From positions 1-28,623 of the IMG/VR virus record IMGVR_UViG_3300022221_000022: a DNA stretch of 28,623 nucleotides; one strand, given 5' to 3'. Both the position numbers and the translations under genes were made by a program. Shown here in pieces: positions 19,723-27,875 of the stretch; position 1 is the first letter of the stretch, and every line of letters begins with the position of its first letter. This DNA comes from a virus. The notes beneath the pieces were generated by a model, which had not been told where the DNA came from, ran no database searches, and saw nothing but the letters and a program-made list of their open reading frames with translations.

Positions 19723-21409
19723 TCGAGCTATTTATCAAGCCGGCATTATGGACGCGTACAACGACCGCGCCGTAAATACAATCGTTGTAATGAGTTCGGC
19801 GCAAGTCGGAAAAACAGAAATAATTAATAACATCGTCGGTTATGTTATCGACCAAAACCCCGGCCCGATGTTAGTTTTACAGCCCACGCTTGAAATGTCG
19901 CAAACGTGGAGTAAAGACCGACTCGCCCCCATGTTGCGCGACAGTCCATGCCTTCGCGGTAAGGTAAAAGACCCCCGCGCCCGCGACTCGGGCAACACAA
20001 TGCTACACAAGACGTTTACCGGCGGACAGATAACAATGGCCGGAGCGAACAGCCCGGCAAGCTTGGCAAGCCGCCCGATTCGGGACGTACTCGCCGACGA
20101 GGTAGACCGCTACCCGTACAGCGCGGGAAGCGAAGGCGACCCGATAAGTTTAGCCCGTAAACGTTCTACAACATTTTGGAATCGTAAACTTATTATAACG
20201 TCGACGCCGACCGTTAAAGGCGCGTCGGCCGTCGAACGCTGGTACGACTCAAGCGACCAGCGGCGTTTTTACGTCCCATGCCCTCACTGTAACGAAATGC
20301 AGGTTTTAACCTGGGCGCATATACAATGGGACAACGACACAAAAGACCCGAATACGACGCGTTATATCTGCATACATTGCGGCGCGATTCTCGAAGAAAA
20401 AGACAAACCCCGAATGATACGCCGGGGCGAGTGGCGCGCAAACGCGCCATTTAAAGGCGTAGCCGGTTTCCATTTGAACGAATTGTATAGCCCTTGGAAA
20501 CGTTGGTCGGAAGTGGTCGCGGACTTTTTCGCGGCAAAGGACGACCCCGAAACGTTACGCGTTTGGATTAATACAAGCCTCGGCGAAACATGGGAAGAAC
20601 AAGGCGAGCAGGTAGAATCTATCGGCCTGCTTAACAATCGCGAAAATTACCCGGCCGAAGTCCCCGCCGCCGTTGTTGTATTAACATGCGGTGTCGATGT
20701 TCAGGACGACCGCCTAGAAGCGGAAATAGTCGGTTATACAGTCGACCGGCAAACTTACAGTATTGAATACGCCGTATTCCACGGCGACCCGTCACAGCGC
20801 GACGTATGGGACAAACTCGACCACTTTAGAGCAAAGCACTTTAACCACGAAAGCGGGTTAACGTTATCAGTTAGCGCCACGGGGATAGACTCGGGCGGCC
20901 ATTTTACACAAGTCGTTTACAACTATGGAAAGGAACGTTACTACGAACGCGTTTACGTTTTAAAGGGCGTCGGCGGCGGTGGTCGACCTATGACCGGCCG
21001 CCCGACCCGAAATAATCGGTTACGCGTTCGCGTTTATCCCGTCGGCGTCGACACAGCAAAGGAAAGCATATACGCGCGGTTAAAGGTTCGCGAACCTGGG
21101 CCGGGTTATTGTCATTTCCCCGCGCACTACGACGAAGAGTATTTTAGACAGTTAACCGCCGAACGAATCGAAACAAAGTTTATTAAGGGTTATGCCCGGC
21201 GCGTATGGGTTAAGAAACGCGCGAGAAATGAAGCGCTAGACGTTCGGGTATACGCCGACGCCGCGCTCGATATAAACGGCGACAGCTTGCAACGCCTGGC
21301 CGATGTTTTAAAAGAACGTATCGCGCAACGTGGGCACGTACCGAAAAGCCCGCCGCCGAAACCCGCCGGGTTTATTGGTTCTAATTCTGATTGGTTTAAT
21401 AAAAGGTAA
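19574..21409 (+). CDS. terL: Terminase large subunit (GpA family)
   Basis: The product has 611 residues, near lambda GpA (641). PPPLLTVSKWADEKRKLSPE and EPGQWRTDRAIYQ are the family N-terminus. The ATPase has a deviant Walker A SSAQVGKTE (Lys80) and Walker B VLADEVDRYP (DEVD 175-178). A zinc-like pair CPHC (236-239) and CIHC (266-269) follows. The nuclease domain begins near CGVDVQDDRLEAEIVG, with TGIDSGGH later. The start is TTG 19574, deep inside the small subunit gene; no later ATG exists before the conserved region. It cuts and pumps DNA into the prohead; GpA terminases act at cos sites, so the virion probably has cohesive ends. Confidence 0.93.
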   Translation: MEYQKKLCNAWNRTAKVWAPPPLLTVSKWADEKRKLSPEASAEPGQWRTDRAIYQAGIMDAYNDRAVNTIVVMSSAQVGKTEIINNIVGYVIDQNPGPMLVLQPTLEMSQTWSKDRLAPMLRDSPCLRGKVKDPRARDSGNTMLHKTFTGGQITMAGANSPASLASRPIRDVLADEVDRYPYSAGSEGDPISLARKRSTTFWNRKLIITSTPTVKGASAVERWYDSSDQRRFYVPCPHCNEMQVLTWAHIQWDNDTKDPNTTRYICIHCGAILEEKDKPRMIRRGEWRANAPFKGVAGFHLNELYSPWKRWSEVVADFFAAKDDPETLRVWINTSLGETWEEQGEQVESIGLLNNRENYPAEVPAAVVVLTCGVDVQDDRLEAEIVGYTVDRQTYSIEYAVFHGDPSQRDVWDKLDHFRAKHFNHESGLTLSVSATGIDSGGHFTQVVYNYGKERYYERVYVLKGVGGGGRPMTGRPTRNNRLRVRVYPVGVDTAKESIYARLKVREPGPGYCHFPAHYDEEYFRQLTAERIETKFIKGYARRVWVKKRARNEALDVRVYADAALDINGDSLQRLADVLKERIAQRGHVPKSPPPKPAGFIGSNSDWFNKR

Positions 21410-21413
21410 TATT

Positions 21414-21626
21414 ATGTCTTTCTGGAGCGAAGCGCTTATAAAATGGCAAGACGCGTACAAAGCCGTCGCCGACGGTAAGTCGTATTCTATGAACGGCCGG
21501 ACGCTAACCTATGAAGACGCCGACGTTATATTAAAACAAATTCAAACATGCGAACGTATGGTACGCGGTGAAAACAACGCGACGACCGGCGTAAATAGCA
21601 CTATATCGCTGGCGGACTTTTCCTAA
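21414..21626 (+). CDS. gpW-like head-tail joining protein
   Basis: The product has 70 residues, the same size as lambda gpW (68). The helix W-x-x-AYKAVADGKSYSM, the NGRTLTYEDADVI beta-hairpin and LKQIQTCERM are typical. In lambda, gpW seals the filled head and prepares tail attachment. I use the ATG at 21414, four bases after the terminase stop, with AAAAGG upstream. The portal gene starts immediately after its stop. Confidence 0.8.
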   Translation: MSFWSEALIKWQDAYKAVADGKSYSMNGRTLTYEDADVILKQIQTCERMVRGENNATTGVNSTISLADFS

Positions 21627-23183
21627 ATGGCTTTAATCGACAAGCTAATTAAAAACGTGTCCCCCGCCTGGGCGTTACGTCGTGAGCGCGCGCGTTATAT
21701 GCTGAAAGCATACGAGGCCGCTAAGCCGTCCCGTTTACATAAAAAGCGAACCGATACCGGCAGCGGCGATAGCATCGTCGGCAGCGCGGGGGCGTCGCTA
21801 CGAATGCAAGCGCGGCATTTAGACGAAAACCACGACCTCGCGCGCGGTGTTTTAAGTGTATTAGTTAATCAAGTCGTCGGAAACGGAATACGGGTAGAAC
21901 CTCAAGTACGCGACAAAAAGGGAAAATTACTACGCAATGTAAACCAGCAGTTAACCGCCCTGCATCGCGACTGGATGTTATCCCCCGACGTAACGGGACA
22001 GGTACACTGGAACGCGGCACAACGTATCGCCGCCCGTACTTGGTTTCGAGACGGCGAAACGTTTACGCAACTATTACGCGGTGATATTAAAACGCTCGAA
22101 CATAATACCCGCGTTCCGTTTTCCATTGAATTAATCGAACCTGATTACGTGCCGATTGATTATAACGACGAAAAAAAACGAATTATACAAGGCGTTCAGA
22201 AAAACGCATGGGGCCGCCCGTTAAATTATTACTTCTATAAATCACACCCCGGCGACCGCCTTTTTAGTCGTGTTACTCAGGATACTAAACGCGTCCCCGC
22301 TGAAAACGTTTTACACTTAAAATTAATCGACCGAATCGGGCAAACGCGCGGCGTAACTGTTTTCGCGTCCGTATTAAACCGATTAGACGACATAAAGGAT
22401 TACGAAGAGTCGGAACGCGTCGCCGCCCGTGTCGCCGCCGCTATGACGGCTTATATTAAAAAGGGTTCGGAGTATATACCAACAACGGCCCAAACTAGCG
22501 AACGTTCGTTAGCTATGGCGCCCGGTATGATTTTCGACGACTTAGCGCCGGGCGAAGAAATCGGAACAATACAAAGTAATCGACCGTCGGGCGCGCTTGA
22601 ACCGTTCCGACAAGGTCAGTTAAAAGCCGTCGCGGCCGGAACGACGACGGGCTATTCAAGTATCGCGAAAGACTATAACGGGTCGTATTCAGCGCAACGA
22701 CAGGAACTTGTCGAACAGTCTGTACATTACGCCGCGTTACGCGACCACTTTGTCGAGCGCTTTTGTCGCCCTACCTGGCGCGAATTTGTAAAAGTCGCTA
22801 TCGCGGCCGGTTTAGTACAAATACCAAAAGAAACCGATTTAACGACAATCGACGACGCCGATTTTAGGGGGCCGTCCCTTCCTTGGATTGACCCGCTAAA
22901 GGAATTAAAAGCAAACGAAGGACTCGTACAAGCGGGGTTTAAATCACGCTCTCAAGTAATCCGCGAAATGTCAGGAAGTCCGGCGGACGTAACCGAACAA
23001 ATCGTACAGGAACGCGCCGACGAACTCGACAAGGGTTTAACCTTTACAACAAACACAAACACAGCAAAACCGCCCGACACGTCGCAACCCGTACAGGACG
23101 GCCAAAAGTTCGCCGACCAAAACGGAAACCGATATATATACAGGCACGCGACCGGTTGGCACAGATTAGACGACGCCGCGTAA
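21627..23183 (+). CDS. Portal protein (lambda gpB family)
   Basis: The product has 518 residues, close to lambda gpB (533). Family motifs include RARYMLKAYEAAKPSR near the N-terminus, HLDENHDLARGVLSVLVNQVVGNGI, RDGETF, FSIELIEPDYVPI, and DRIGQTRGVTVFASVLNRLDD followed by YEESERVAARVAAAMTAY and DYNGSYSAQRQELVEQ. It forms the dodecameric ring through which DNA enters the capsid. The C-terminal 60 residues extend beyond the conserved portal region. Confidence 0.92.
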   Translation: MALIDKLIKNVSPAWALRRERARYMLKAYEAAKPSRLHKKRTDTGSGDSIVGSAGASLRMQARHLDENHDLARGVLSVLVNQVVGNGIRVEPQVRDKKGKLLRNVNQQLTALHRDWMLSPDVTGQVHWNAAQRIAARTWFRDGETFTQLLRGDIKTLEHNTRVPFSIELIEPDYVPIDYNDEKKRIIQGVQKNAWGRPLNYYFYKSHPGDRLFSRVTQDTKRVPAENVLHLKLIDRIGQTRGVTVFASVLNRLDDIKDYEESERVAARVAAAMTAYIKKGSEYIPTTAQTSERSLAMAPGMIFDDLAPGEEIGTIQSNRPSGALEPFRQGQLKAVAAGTTTGYSSIAKDYNGSYSAQRQELVEQSVHYAALRDHFVERFCRPTWREFVKVAIAAGLVQIPKETDLTTIDDADFRGPSLPWIDPLKELKANEGLVQAGFKSRSQVIREMSGSPADVTEQIVQERADELDKGLTFTTNTNTAKPPDTSQPVQDGQKFADQNGNRYIYRHATGWHRLDDAA

Positions 23184-23184
23184 A

Positions 23185-23388
23185 GTGCAAACGCTTGTAA
23201 ATATACTACCCGGTTTAGTCCCTATAGATAAGCCAAGCAACCGAGGCCCAAAAGGCCCGCGCGGGCAACGTGGGCAACGCGGCGAACCTGGCCCACTTCC
23301 CGCGCATAGGTGGAACGGGTCAAAGATACAATTTCAAACCGGCCCCGATACCTGGGGCGAGTGGGTCGAACTACGACCGCCGAACTAA
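23185..23388 (+). CDS. Small collagen-like protein
   Basis: The product has 67 residues, starting at GTG one base after the portal stop. GPKGPRGQRGQRGEPGP at about 21-37 is a run of Gly-X-Y triplets, as in trimeric phage collagen-like stalks. The C-terminus HRWNGSKIQFQTGPDTWGEW matches the short W-x-G-x-x-I-x-F-x-x-x-x-x-x-WG-x-W module found at the end of many phage collagen-like proteins. It may form a short trimeric capsid or head-tail fibre. A UUCG terminator follows. Confidence 0.65.
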   Translation: MQTLVNILPGLVPIDKPSNRGPKGPRGQRGQRGEPGPLPAHRWNGSKIQFQTGPDTWGEWVELRPPN

Positions 23389-23403
23389 AAACCTCCCTCA
23401 AAC

Positions 23404-23430
23404 AAACCCGCTTCGGCGGGTTTCTTTTTT
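23404..23430 (+). terminator. UUCG-loop terminator after the portal block
   Basis: AAACCCGC (23404-23411), loop TTCG, GCGGGTTT (23416-23423), then CTTTTTT. The same stem-loop recurs at 26935-26954. It probably lowers expression between the portal block and the capsid gene or processes the transcript. Confidence 0.85.
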
Positions 23431-23442
23431 AAAGGCGAAAAA

Positions 23443-25359
23443 ATGAAACAGCGAATAGAAGGTACGTTACATCGTGCCGCCGCCGACGTATCAATCGCGG
23501 ACGATGAAAGCCGCGCGATTAAACTTTCGTTTAGTAGCGAAGAACCCTATTTACGTTCGTCGTTTTTCGACGAACCCTGGTTAGAAGTCCTCGGCCATGA
23601 CGAGGCCGAAGTAGATTTAGCCCGTTTAAATAACGGCGCCCCTGTTTTGTATAACCACGATCGAAGTAATCGCGAAAACCGCCTCGGGGTAGTTTCTCGC
23701 GCATGGCTTGAAAACGGCCGAGGGTATGCGGAAATCCGACTAAGCAAGCGCGCTTCGGTCGATGAAATTTGGCAAGACGTAAAAGACGGCGTTTTAACTA
23801 ATGTAAGCGTCGGTTATCAAATATTAGAACGAACGCTAACAAAACAAAACGAAGACGGCCCGAACGAGTATCGCGTTAATTCCTGGCTTCCGATGGAAGT
23901 ATCGTTAGTCGACATACCGGCCGACGCAAGCGTCGGAATCGGACGAACGGCCGACGATATCGCGTACCGCGTCGTCGATATTGAAAATACTTTAAACGTT
24001 AAAGAGGTTAAAACCATGAGCGAAGAAACCACAAGCCCCGACGTGACCGTCGACAACGTCAAGCGCGCCGATATTCAAGCCGCTATGACAACCGCCCTAG
24101 AGCAGGAAACCGCCCGCCGTAATGAAATTAAAGAAGTGTTTAAACCATTTCTTACGACACAGCGCGACATTATGGACGAATGCTTAGACGACGTTTCTGT
24201 AACAGTCGACGCCGCCCGCGCGCGCCTATTGTCTGAAATGGGTAAAGGTTCGTTTTCTGTATCGGGTACGGCTCGAATCGAAGTCGGCGAAGGTTCAAAC
24301 GAGAAATTTACTAAGGCAGCAGAACAAACCCTTTTAAGCCGTGTCGGCCTGGATAAAGTCGACCCGCAAAACGAATACCGCTCGTTTAGCTTAACCGAGT
24401 TCGCGCGGCGGTTTCTTGAAATAAATCACGTCTCGACGCGCGGGCTTGATAAAATGGCGCTAGTCGGCCGCGCGTTTACTACCTCGGATTTTCCGCTATT
24501 GCTCGCGTCGACGGCTGAAAAGTCAATGTTAAAAGGTTATACCGAAGCGCCGGAATCTTTCGGATTATGGACGAGCGTTGGCAATTTGGCCGACTTCAAA
24601 GTTAGCGACCGTTCAAGTTTGTCTGAATTTTCAGACCTGGCCGAAGTTAAAGAAAGCGGCGAATATCAACACGGTTCTATGTCTGATTTTCGCGAACAAA
24701 TCCAGTTAGCCACTTACGGGAAAATGTTTAACATTTCTCGTCAGGCAATTATAAACGACGACCTTAACGCGTTTAGTGCGATTCCGCGCAAAATGGGCCG
24801 AGCCGCCGCGCGTAAAGTCGGCGACCTTGCTTACGGCGTTTTAACAGCAAATGCGGCAATGTCTGACGCCGTCGCGTTATTTAATACCGCTAGTCACGCT
24901 AACGCGGTGGAATCAGGCGGCGGCGCCCCTACGGCTGCAACCGTCGGCGCGGGGCGTACTGCAATGCGAAAACAAACGGATAGTACAGGTAATGCTTATC
25001 TGAATATAACCCCGTCGTTTTTGATCGGCCCGGCCGCGCTTGAAGATACCATGTTAGTACTAATGGCGTCGGAAACCGACCCGAGCAAAACTAATAGTAA
25101 GGTTCCTAACCCGGTTCGCAATATGTCGACGGTCGTTACCGACGCCCGCCTCGACACCGCAAGCGCGACGGCCTGGTATATGTCGGCTAATCCCGCGATG
25201 TTCGATACAGTGGAAATCGGCTACCTTGACGGCAACCCTAATCCGGTTGTCGAACAGCAGGACGGCTGGAACGTGGACGGTATCGAATTTAAAGTACGAA
25301 TCGACGCCGCTGCAAAAGCGCTTGACTGGCGGACAATGTATTACAACGTCGGCGCATAA
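23443..25359 (+). CDS. Prohead protease-major capsid fusion protein
   Basis: The product has 638 residues. Residues 1-175 form an S78-like prohead protease: N-terminal beta strand, His72 in LYNHDRS, Ser122 in TNVSVGYQI, and LPMEVSLVDIPADASVGIGR, the usual end of the domain. After a linker (about 185-250, acidic and helical, possible scaffold) comes a HK97-fold capsid of the kind seen in Mu-like or P22-unrelated cos phages, containing TYGKMFNISRQAIINDDLNAF (about 427-447) and DPSKTNSKVPNPVRNM. An internal ATG at 24016 has an excellent AAAGAGGT. Self-cleavage should release the shell protein. Confidence 0.88.
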   Translation: MKQRIEGTLHRAAADVSIADDESRAIKLSFSSEEPYLRSSFFDEPWLEVLGHDEAEVDLARLNNGAPVLYNHDRSNRENRLGVVSRAWLENGRGYAEIRLSKRASVDEIWQDVKDGVLTNVSVGYQILERTLTKQNEDGPNEYRVNSWLPMEVSLVDIPADASVGIGRTADDIAYRVVDIENTLNVKEVKTMSEETTSPDVTVDNVKRADIQAAMTTALEQETARRNEIKEVFKPFLTTQRDIMDECLDDVSVTVDAARARLLSEMGKGSFSVSGTARIEVGEGSNEKFTKAAEQTLLSRVGLDKVDPQNEYRSFSLTEFARRFLEINHVSTRGLDKMALVGRAFTTSDFPLLLASTAEKSMLKGYTEAPESFGLWTSVGNLADFKVSDRSSLSEFSDLAEVKESGEYQHGSMSDFREQIQLATYGKMFNISRQAIINDDLNAFSAIPRKMGRAAARKVGDLAYGVLTANAAMSDAVALFNTASHANAVESGGGAPTAATVGAGRTAMRKQTDSTGNAYLNITPSFLIGPAALEDTMLVLMASETDPSKTNSKVPNPVRNMSTVVTDARLDTASATAWYMSANPAMFDTVEIGYLDGNPNPVVEQQDGWNVDGIEFKVRIDAAAKALDWRTMYYNVGA

Positions 25360-25376
25360 TTCCGACGATTAAAACG

Positions 25377-25403
25377 CGGCCCTATCCTGGGCCGTTTTTT
25401 TTT
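25377..25403 (+). terminator. Terminator after the capsid gene
   Basis: CGGCCC (25377-25382) pairs with GGGCCG (25389-25394), loop TATCCT, followed by nine T residues (25395-25403). It ends the major capsid message before the decoration gene. Confidence 0.8.
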
Positions 25404-25428
25404 ACTAATTTGAAAAGGTGTAAATATC

Positions 25429-25788
25429 ATGGCTTCGAACTTCGTAGAAAATGGCGATAACCTGCTATATACAGCAACCGCCGCAATTAGCGCCGACGAC
25501 GTCGTCGTCGTCGGTCAACAAATCGGAATTGCAATGGTAGATATTGCAAATACCGAAACCGGGACGGTCGCAATGGAGGGCGTATTTACAGTACCGAAAG
25601 TATCCGCCGCCGTTATTGCCCAGGGCGAAGCGGTTTTATGGGATTCGTCCGCCGGTGCATTCGATGATAACTTAGCCGTCGCGGCGGCGGGGGACGTTTC
25701 GAACGCGTGTACCGCCTGGGAAGCGGCCGGAAACGGCGTTACGACTATTAAGATTAAACTTAATACGGGCAAAGGTACCGTCGCATAA
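25429..25788 (+). CDS. Capsid decoration/cement protein (DUF2190-like)
   Basis: The product has 119 residues. NFVENGDNLLYTATAAISAD at the N-terminus, VVVVGQQIGIAMVDIA, EGVFTVPKV, and GEAVLWDSSAGAFDD match the DUF2190 small beta-rich capsid proteins placed directly after the major capsid gene. They stabilise the shell. The stop overlaps the next ATG as TAATG. Confidence 0.8.
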   Translation: MASNFVENGDNLLYTATAAISADDVVVVGQQIGIAMVDIANTETGTVAMEGVFTVPKVSAAVIAQGEAVLWDSSAGAFDDNLAVAAAGDVSNACTAWEAAGNGVTTIKIKLNTGKGTVA

Positions 25789-26102
25789 TGGATAATTTCC
25801 GGGCAAAGTTATTGCAAATTGATAACAAGTTACTCGGGGCGTTAGGTCAAACCGCGACCTATACCCCGAGTAATTGCCCGCACCCTTCAAGCAAGACGAC
25901 GACTATTACCGGCATTTTTGACAATCTATTTATTGAAACCCAAAAGACGCAAGGAACCCGACCGACGTTTACTTGTAAGGCGTCCGCCGTTACTGATATT
26001 AGCAACGGCGCGGCGTTAACAGTGGACTCGGTCGACTACCTCGCGCGCGAGTGGGAACCCGACGGAATGGGCTTAATAATGATTATTATGGAAAAGGTCT
26101 AG
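25788..26102 (+). CDS. Head-tail joining protein (gpFII-like)
   Basis: The product has 104 residues. The beta-rich pattern with ATYTPSNCPHPSSKTTTITG and a later VDYLAREWEPDGMGLIMIIM fits the small head-tail attachment proteins of the FII/ head completion group that follow the decoration gene. A function at the head-tail interface is inferred from position and fold-like pattern. Confidence 0.65.
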   Translation: MDNFRAKLLQIDNKLLGALGQTATYTPSNCPHPSSKTTTITGIFDNLFIETQKTQGTRPTFTCKASAVTDISNGAALTVDSVDYLAREWEPDGMGLIMIIMEKV

Positions 26103-26103
26103 T

Positions 26104-26544
26104 ATGGCGCACGTCCGACAACAAATACGCGAAAGGCTCGCGGTCGAACTCGCAGGACTAACGACAACGTCGACCCGTGTTTATCAGACTCGGCTATACA
26201 ATATAGACGAAACACTATTACCCTGTTTATTGATCTATACGCAAACAGAGACAAGCGAAGTACAGACGTTAAGCCGCCCATATAATATTTATAAAACGTT
26301 AACTATTATCGTCGAAGGTGTCGCGCGGGCGGTGGCCGATATCGACGACACACTCGATACAATCGCGGCCGAGGTTGAAACGGCCGTCGGCAATTCAACG
26401 CTAAATAATTTAGCAAAAGATTTTTATTTAACGTCGACGTCTATTGACCTTAGCGCGGACGCGCAGCAACCGACGGGGACGGTTAGACTAACGTTTAACG
26501 CGACGTATGTAACAACCAGTAACGCCCCCGAAACCGCACTTTAA
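26104..26544 (+). CDS. Tail terminator protein (gpU-like)
   Basis: The product has 146 residues. The start REQIR-like (HVRQQIRERLAVELAGL), then RVYQTRLYNIDETLLPCLLI-type strand (DETLLPCLLIYT) and IIVEGVARAVADIDDTLDTI-type helix (residues around 68-90) match lambda gpU-type proteins, which form a ring to stop tail tube growth. Its place between head-tail joining and tail tube genes agrees. Confidence 0.75.
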   Translation: MAHVRQQIRERLAVELAGLTTTSTRVYQTRLYNIDETLLPCLLIYTQTETSEVQTLSRPYNIYKTLTIIVEGVARAVADIDDTLDTIAAEVETAVGNSTLNNLAKDFYLTSTSIDLSADAQQPTGTVRLTFNATYVTTSNAPETAL

Positions 26545-26556
26545 AAAGGAACCATA

Positions 26557-26886
26557 ATGGCTACTTTAACTGTATACACGACCGCACTAGACGGCGTAAC
26601 CCCGTCTTATGTCGCGGCAACCGGAGGCGGCGACGACTTCGTTAACTCTACAAACACACTTTTACATATTAAGAATGGGAGCGGCGGCGACATTACGGTA
26701 ACGGTAAATAGTCTAAAGTCCTGCTCGTATGGTTTCGACCACGATAGCGTAACGGTAGTAACAGCAGGAAGCGAGGAAATCGTCGGCCCGTTCGATACAA
26801 AACGCTTTAACGATTCGAACGGTAAAGCGGCGATTACGTATAGCGGCGTAACAAGTTTAACGATAGCCGCTTTTAAGCTGGCCTAG
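26557..26886 (+). CDS. Small beta-rich structural protein
   Basis: The product has 109 residues. TALDGVTPSYVAATGGGDDF and DSVTVVTAGSEEIVGPFDTK, then FNDSNGKAAITYSGVTSLTI are features of a small phage protein family commonly found next to tail terminator or tube genes; its role is not firmly established (perhaps decoration). A strong UUCG terminator follows. Confidence 0.6.
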   Translation: MATLTVYTTALDGVTPSYVAATGGGDDFVNSTNTLLHIKNGSGGDITVTVNSLKSCSYGFDHDSVTVVTAGSEEIVGPFDTKRFNDSNGKAAITYSGVTSLTIAAFKLA

Positions 26887-26934
26887 TTTAATTACAAACC
26901 CTTAACGTTACGAAAGTAACATAATTATTAGTAT

Positions 26935-26958
26935 AAACCCGCTTCGGCGGGTTTTTTT
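26935..26958 (+). terminator. UUCG-loop terminator before the tail tube gene
   Basis: AAACCCGC (26935-26942), TTCG, GCGGGTTT (26947-26954) and further T residues to 26958. The stem-loop is identical to the one at 23404-23423. It precedes the tail tube ribosome binding site GGAGGT at 26961. Confidence 0.85.
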
Positions 26959-26973
26959 GTGGAGGTTAAAAAA

Positions 26974-27366
26974 ATGGCTAATCATGCGGGCAGCGAGGGC
27001 GCGGTTTATGTCGGCGCTAATCAAGTGGCAGAAATAACCGGTTACTCGATTGAATCAAGTATGGAACCGATCGAAGATACTTTACTAGGCGACGCATGGA
27101 AAACATACCTGGCGGGTAATCAATCGTGGTCGGCTTCATGCGAAGGCTTTTGGGATGAAACCGACACGACCGGACAAGGCGCGTTAACGCTCGGGTCGTC
27201 TATTACTGCAAATTTCTACCTCGAAGGAAACACCAGTACCGACACATATTTAACCGGTACCGCTTTAGTAACCGGCGTTAGCAAAGGGGCGAGCGTTAAC
27301 GGAATGGTAACGGTATCGTTTAGCCTGCAAGGAACCGGGGCGTTATCAGAATCGGTGGTGGTGTAA
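26974..27366 (+). CDS. Major tail tube protein
   Basis: The product has 130 residues. ANHAGSEGAVYVGANQVAEI, then GYSIESSMEPIEDTLLGDAW, and the later SWSASCEGFWDETDTTGQGA are the pattern of TP901-1/lambda V-type tube proteins. The C-terminus is beta-rich (VTVSFSLQGTG). The ATG at 26974 has GGAGGT at the right distance, better than an upstream GTG in the same frame. It polymerises to form the flexible tail tube. Confidence 0.8.
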   Translation: MANHAGSEGAVYVGANQVAEITGYSIESSMEPIEDTLLGDAWKTYLAGNQSWSASCEGFWDETDTTGQGALTLGSSITANFYLEGNTSTDTYLTGTALVTGVSKGASVNGMVTVSFSLQGTGALSESVVV

Positions 27367-27369
27367 TTT

Positions 27370-27729
27370 ATGAGCGACGCACTGGAACGAGCAAAAACCC
27401 ATTTTAGAAACCTACTAAACGAAGCTTCGTTAATTAAAATCGTTGTCGACGAATGGGACGGGTTAGAGATTTTTTTTAAACCACTGGACGCGCTAAAGGC
27501 TAAGGAACTCGACCGAGTACTCGCCGGGGAAAGTAAAGCAAACGTCGAGGGTATGGTCGAAGTCCTGATAACCCGCGCGCTTGATAGCGACGGCCGCCCC
27601 CTTTTTAAACCCGTCGAAAAAAATGAAATCTTACGCCATGTATCCCCGCAAGTCGTCATTAAAACACTGTCTCGCATGGCCGAAGCCGCCGACGAAATGC
27701 TATCGGTCGACGACGTGGGAAAGTCCTAG
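27370..27729 (+). CDS. Tail assembly chaperone (gpG-like)
   Basis: The product has 119 residues. It lies between the tail tube and tape measure genes, where all lambda-like phages carry the G chaperone. Helical C-terminus (PQVVIKTLSRMAEAADEMLS) and a LDALKAKELDRVLAGESKA segment fit. The last codons read GTG GGA AAG TCC TAG, including the lambda slippery heptamer G GGA AAG at 27717-27723. Confidence 0.8.
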   Translation: MSDALERAKTHFRNLLNEASLIKIVVDEWDGLEIFFKPLDALKAKELDRVLAGESKANVEGMVEVLITRALDSDGRPLFKPVEKNEILRHVSPQVVIKTLSRMAEAADEMLSVDDVGKS

Positions 27730-27875
27730 AAAGCGATAACCTGTTACTTTTTCAGCTCGAACTAGCTGAAAGGCTGCACAAGTCGCTAGACGAAATCCGC
27801 GAATTATCCGTTTTTGAATTGAAACTATGGGCCGCTAAATGGCAACAACGACAGCACGTTACGAATTCGTCTTAG
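27370..27875 (+). CDS. GT fusion chaperone by programmed -1 frameshift
   Basis: A -1 slip on GGGAAAG (27717-27723) continues translation past the G stop into an otherwise unstarted frame ending with TAG at 27873-27875, giving about 168 residues. The extension begins VLESDNLLLFQLELAERLHK and continues with SLDEIRELSVFELKLWAAKW, the conserved end of phage tail assembly T domains. The heptamer is in the correct phase (X XXY YYZ in the zero frame). Lambda gpGT is made the same way and recruits the tape measure protein. The T part overlaps the start of the tape measure gene by 37 bases. Confidence 0.88.
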
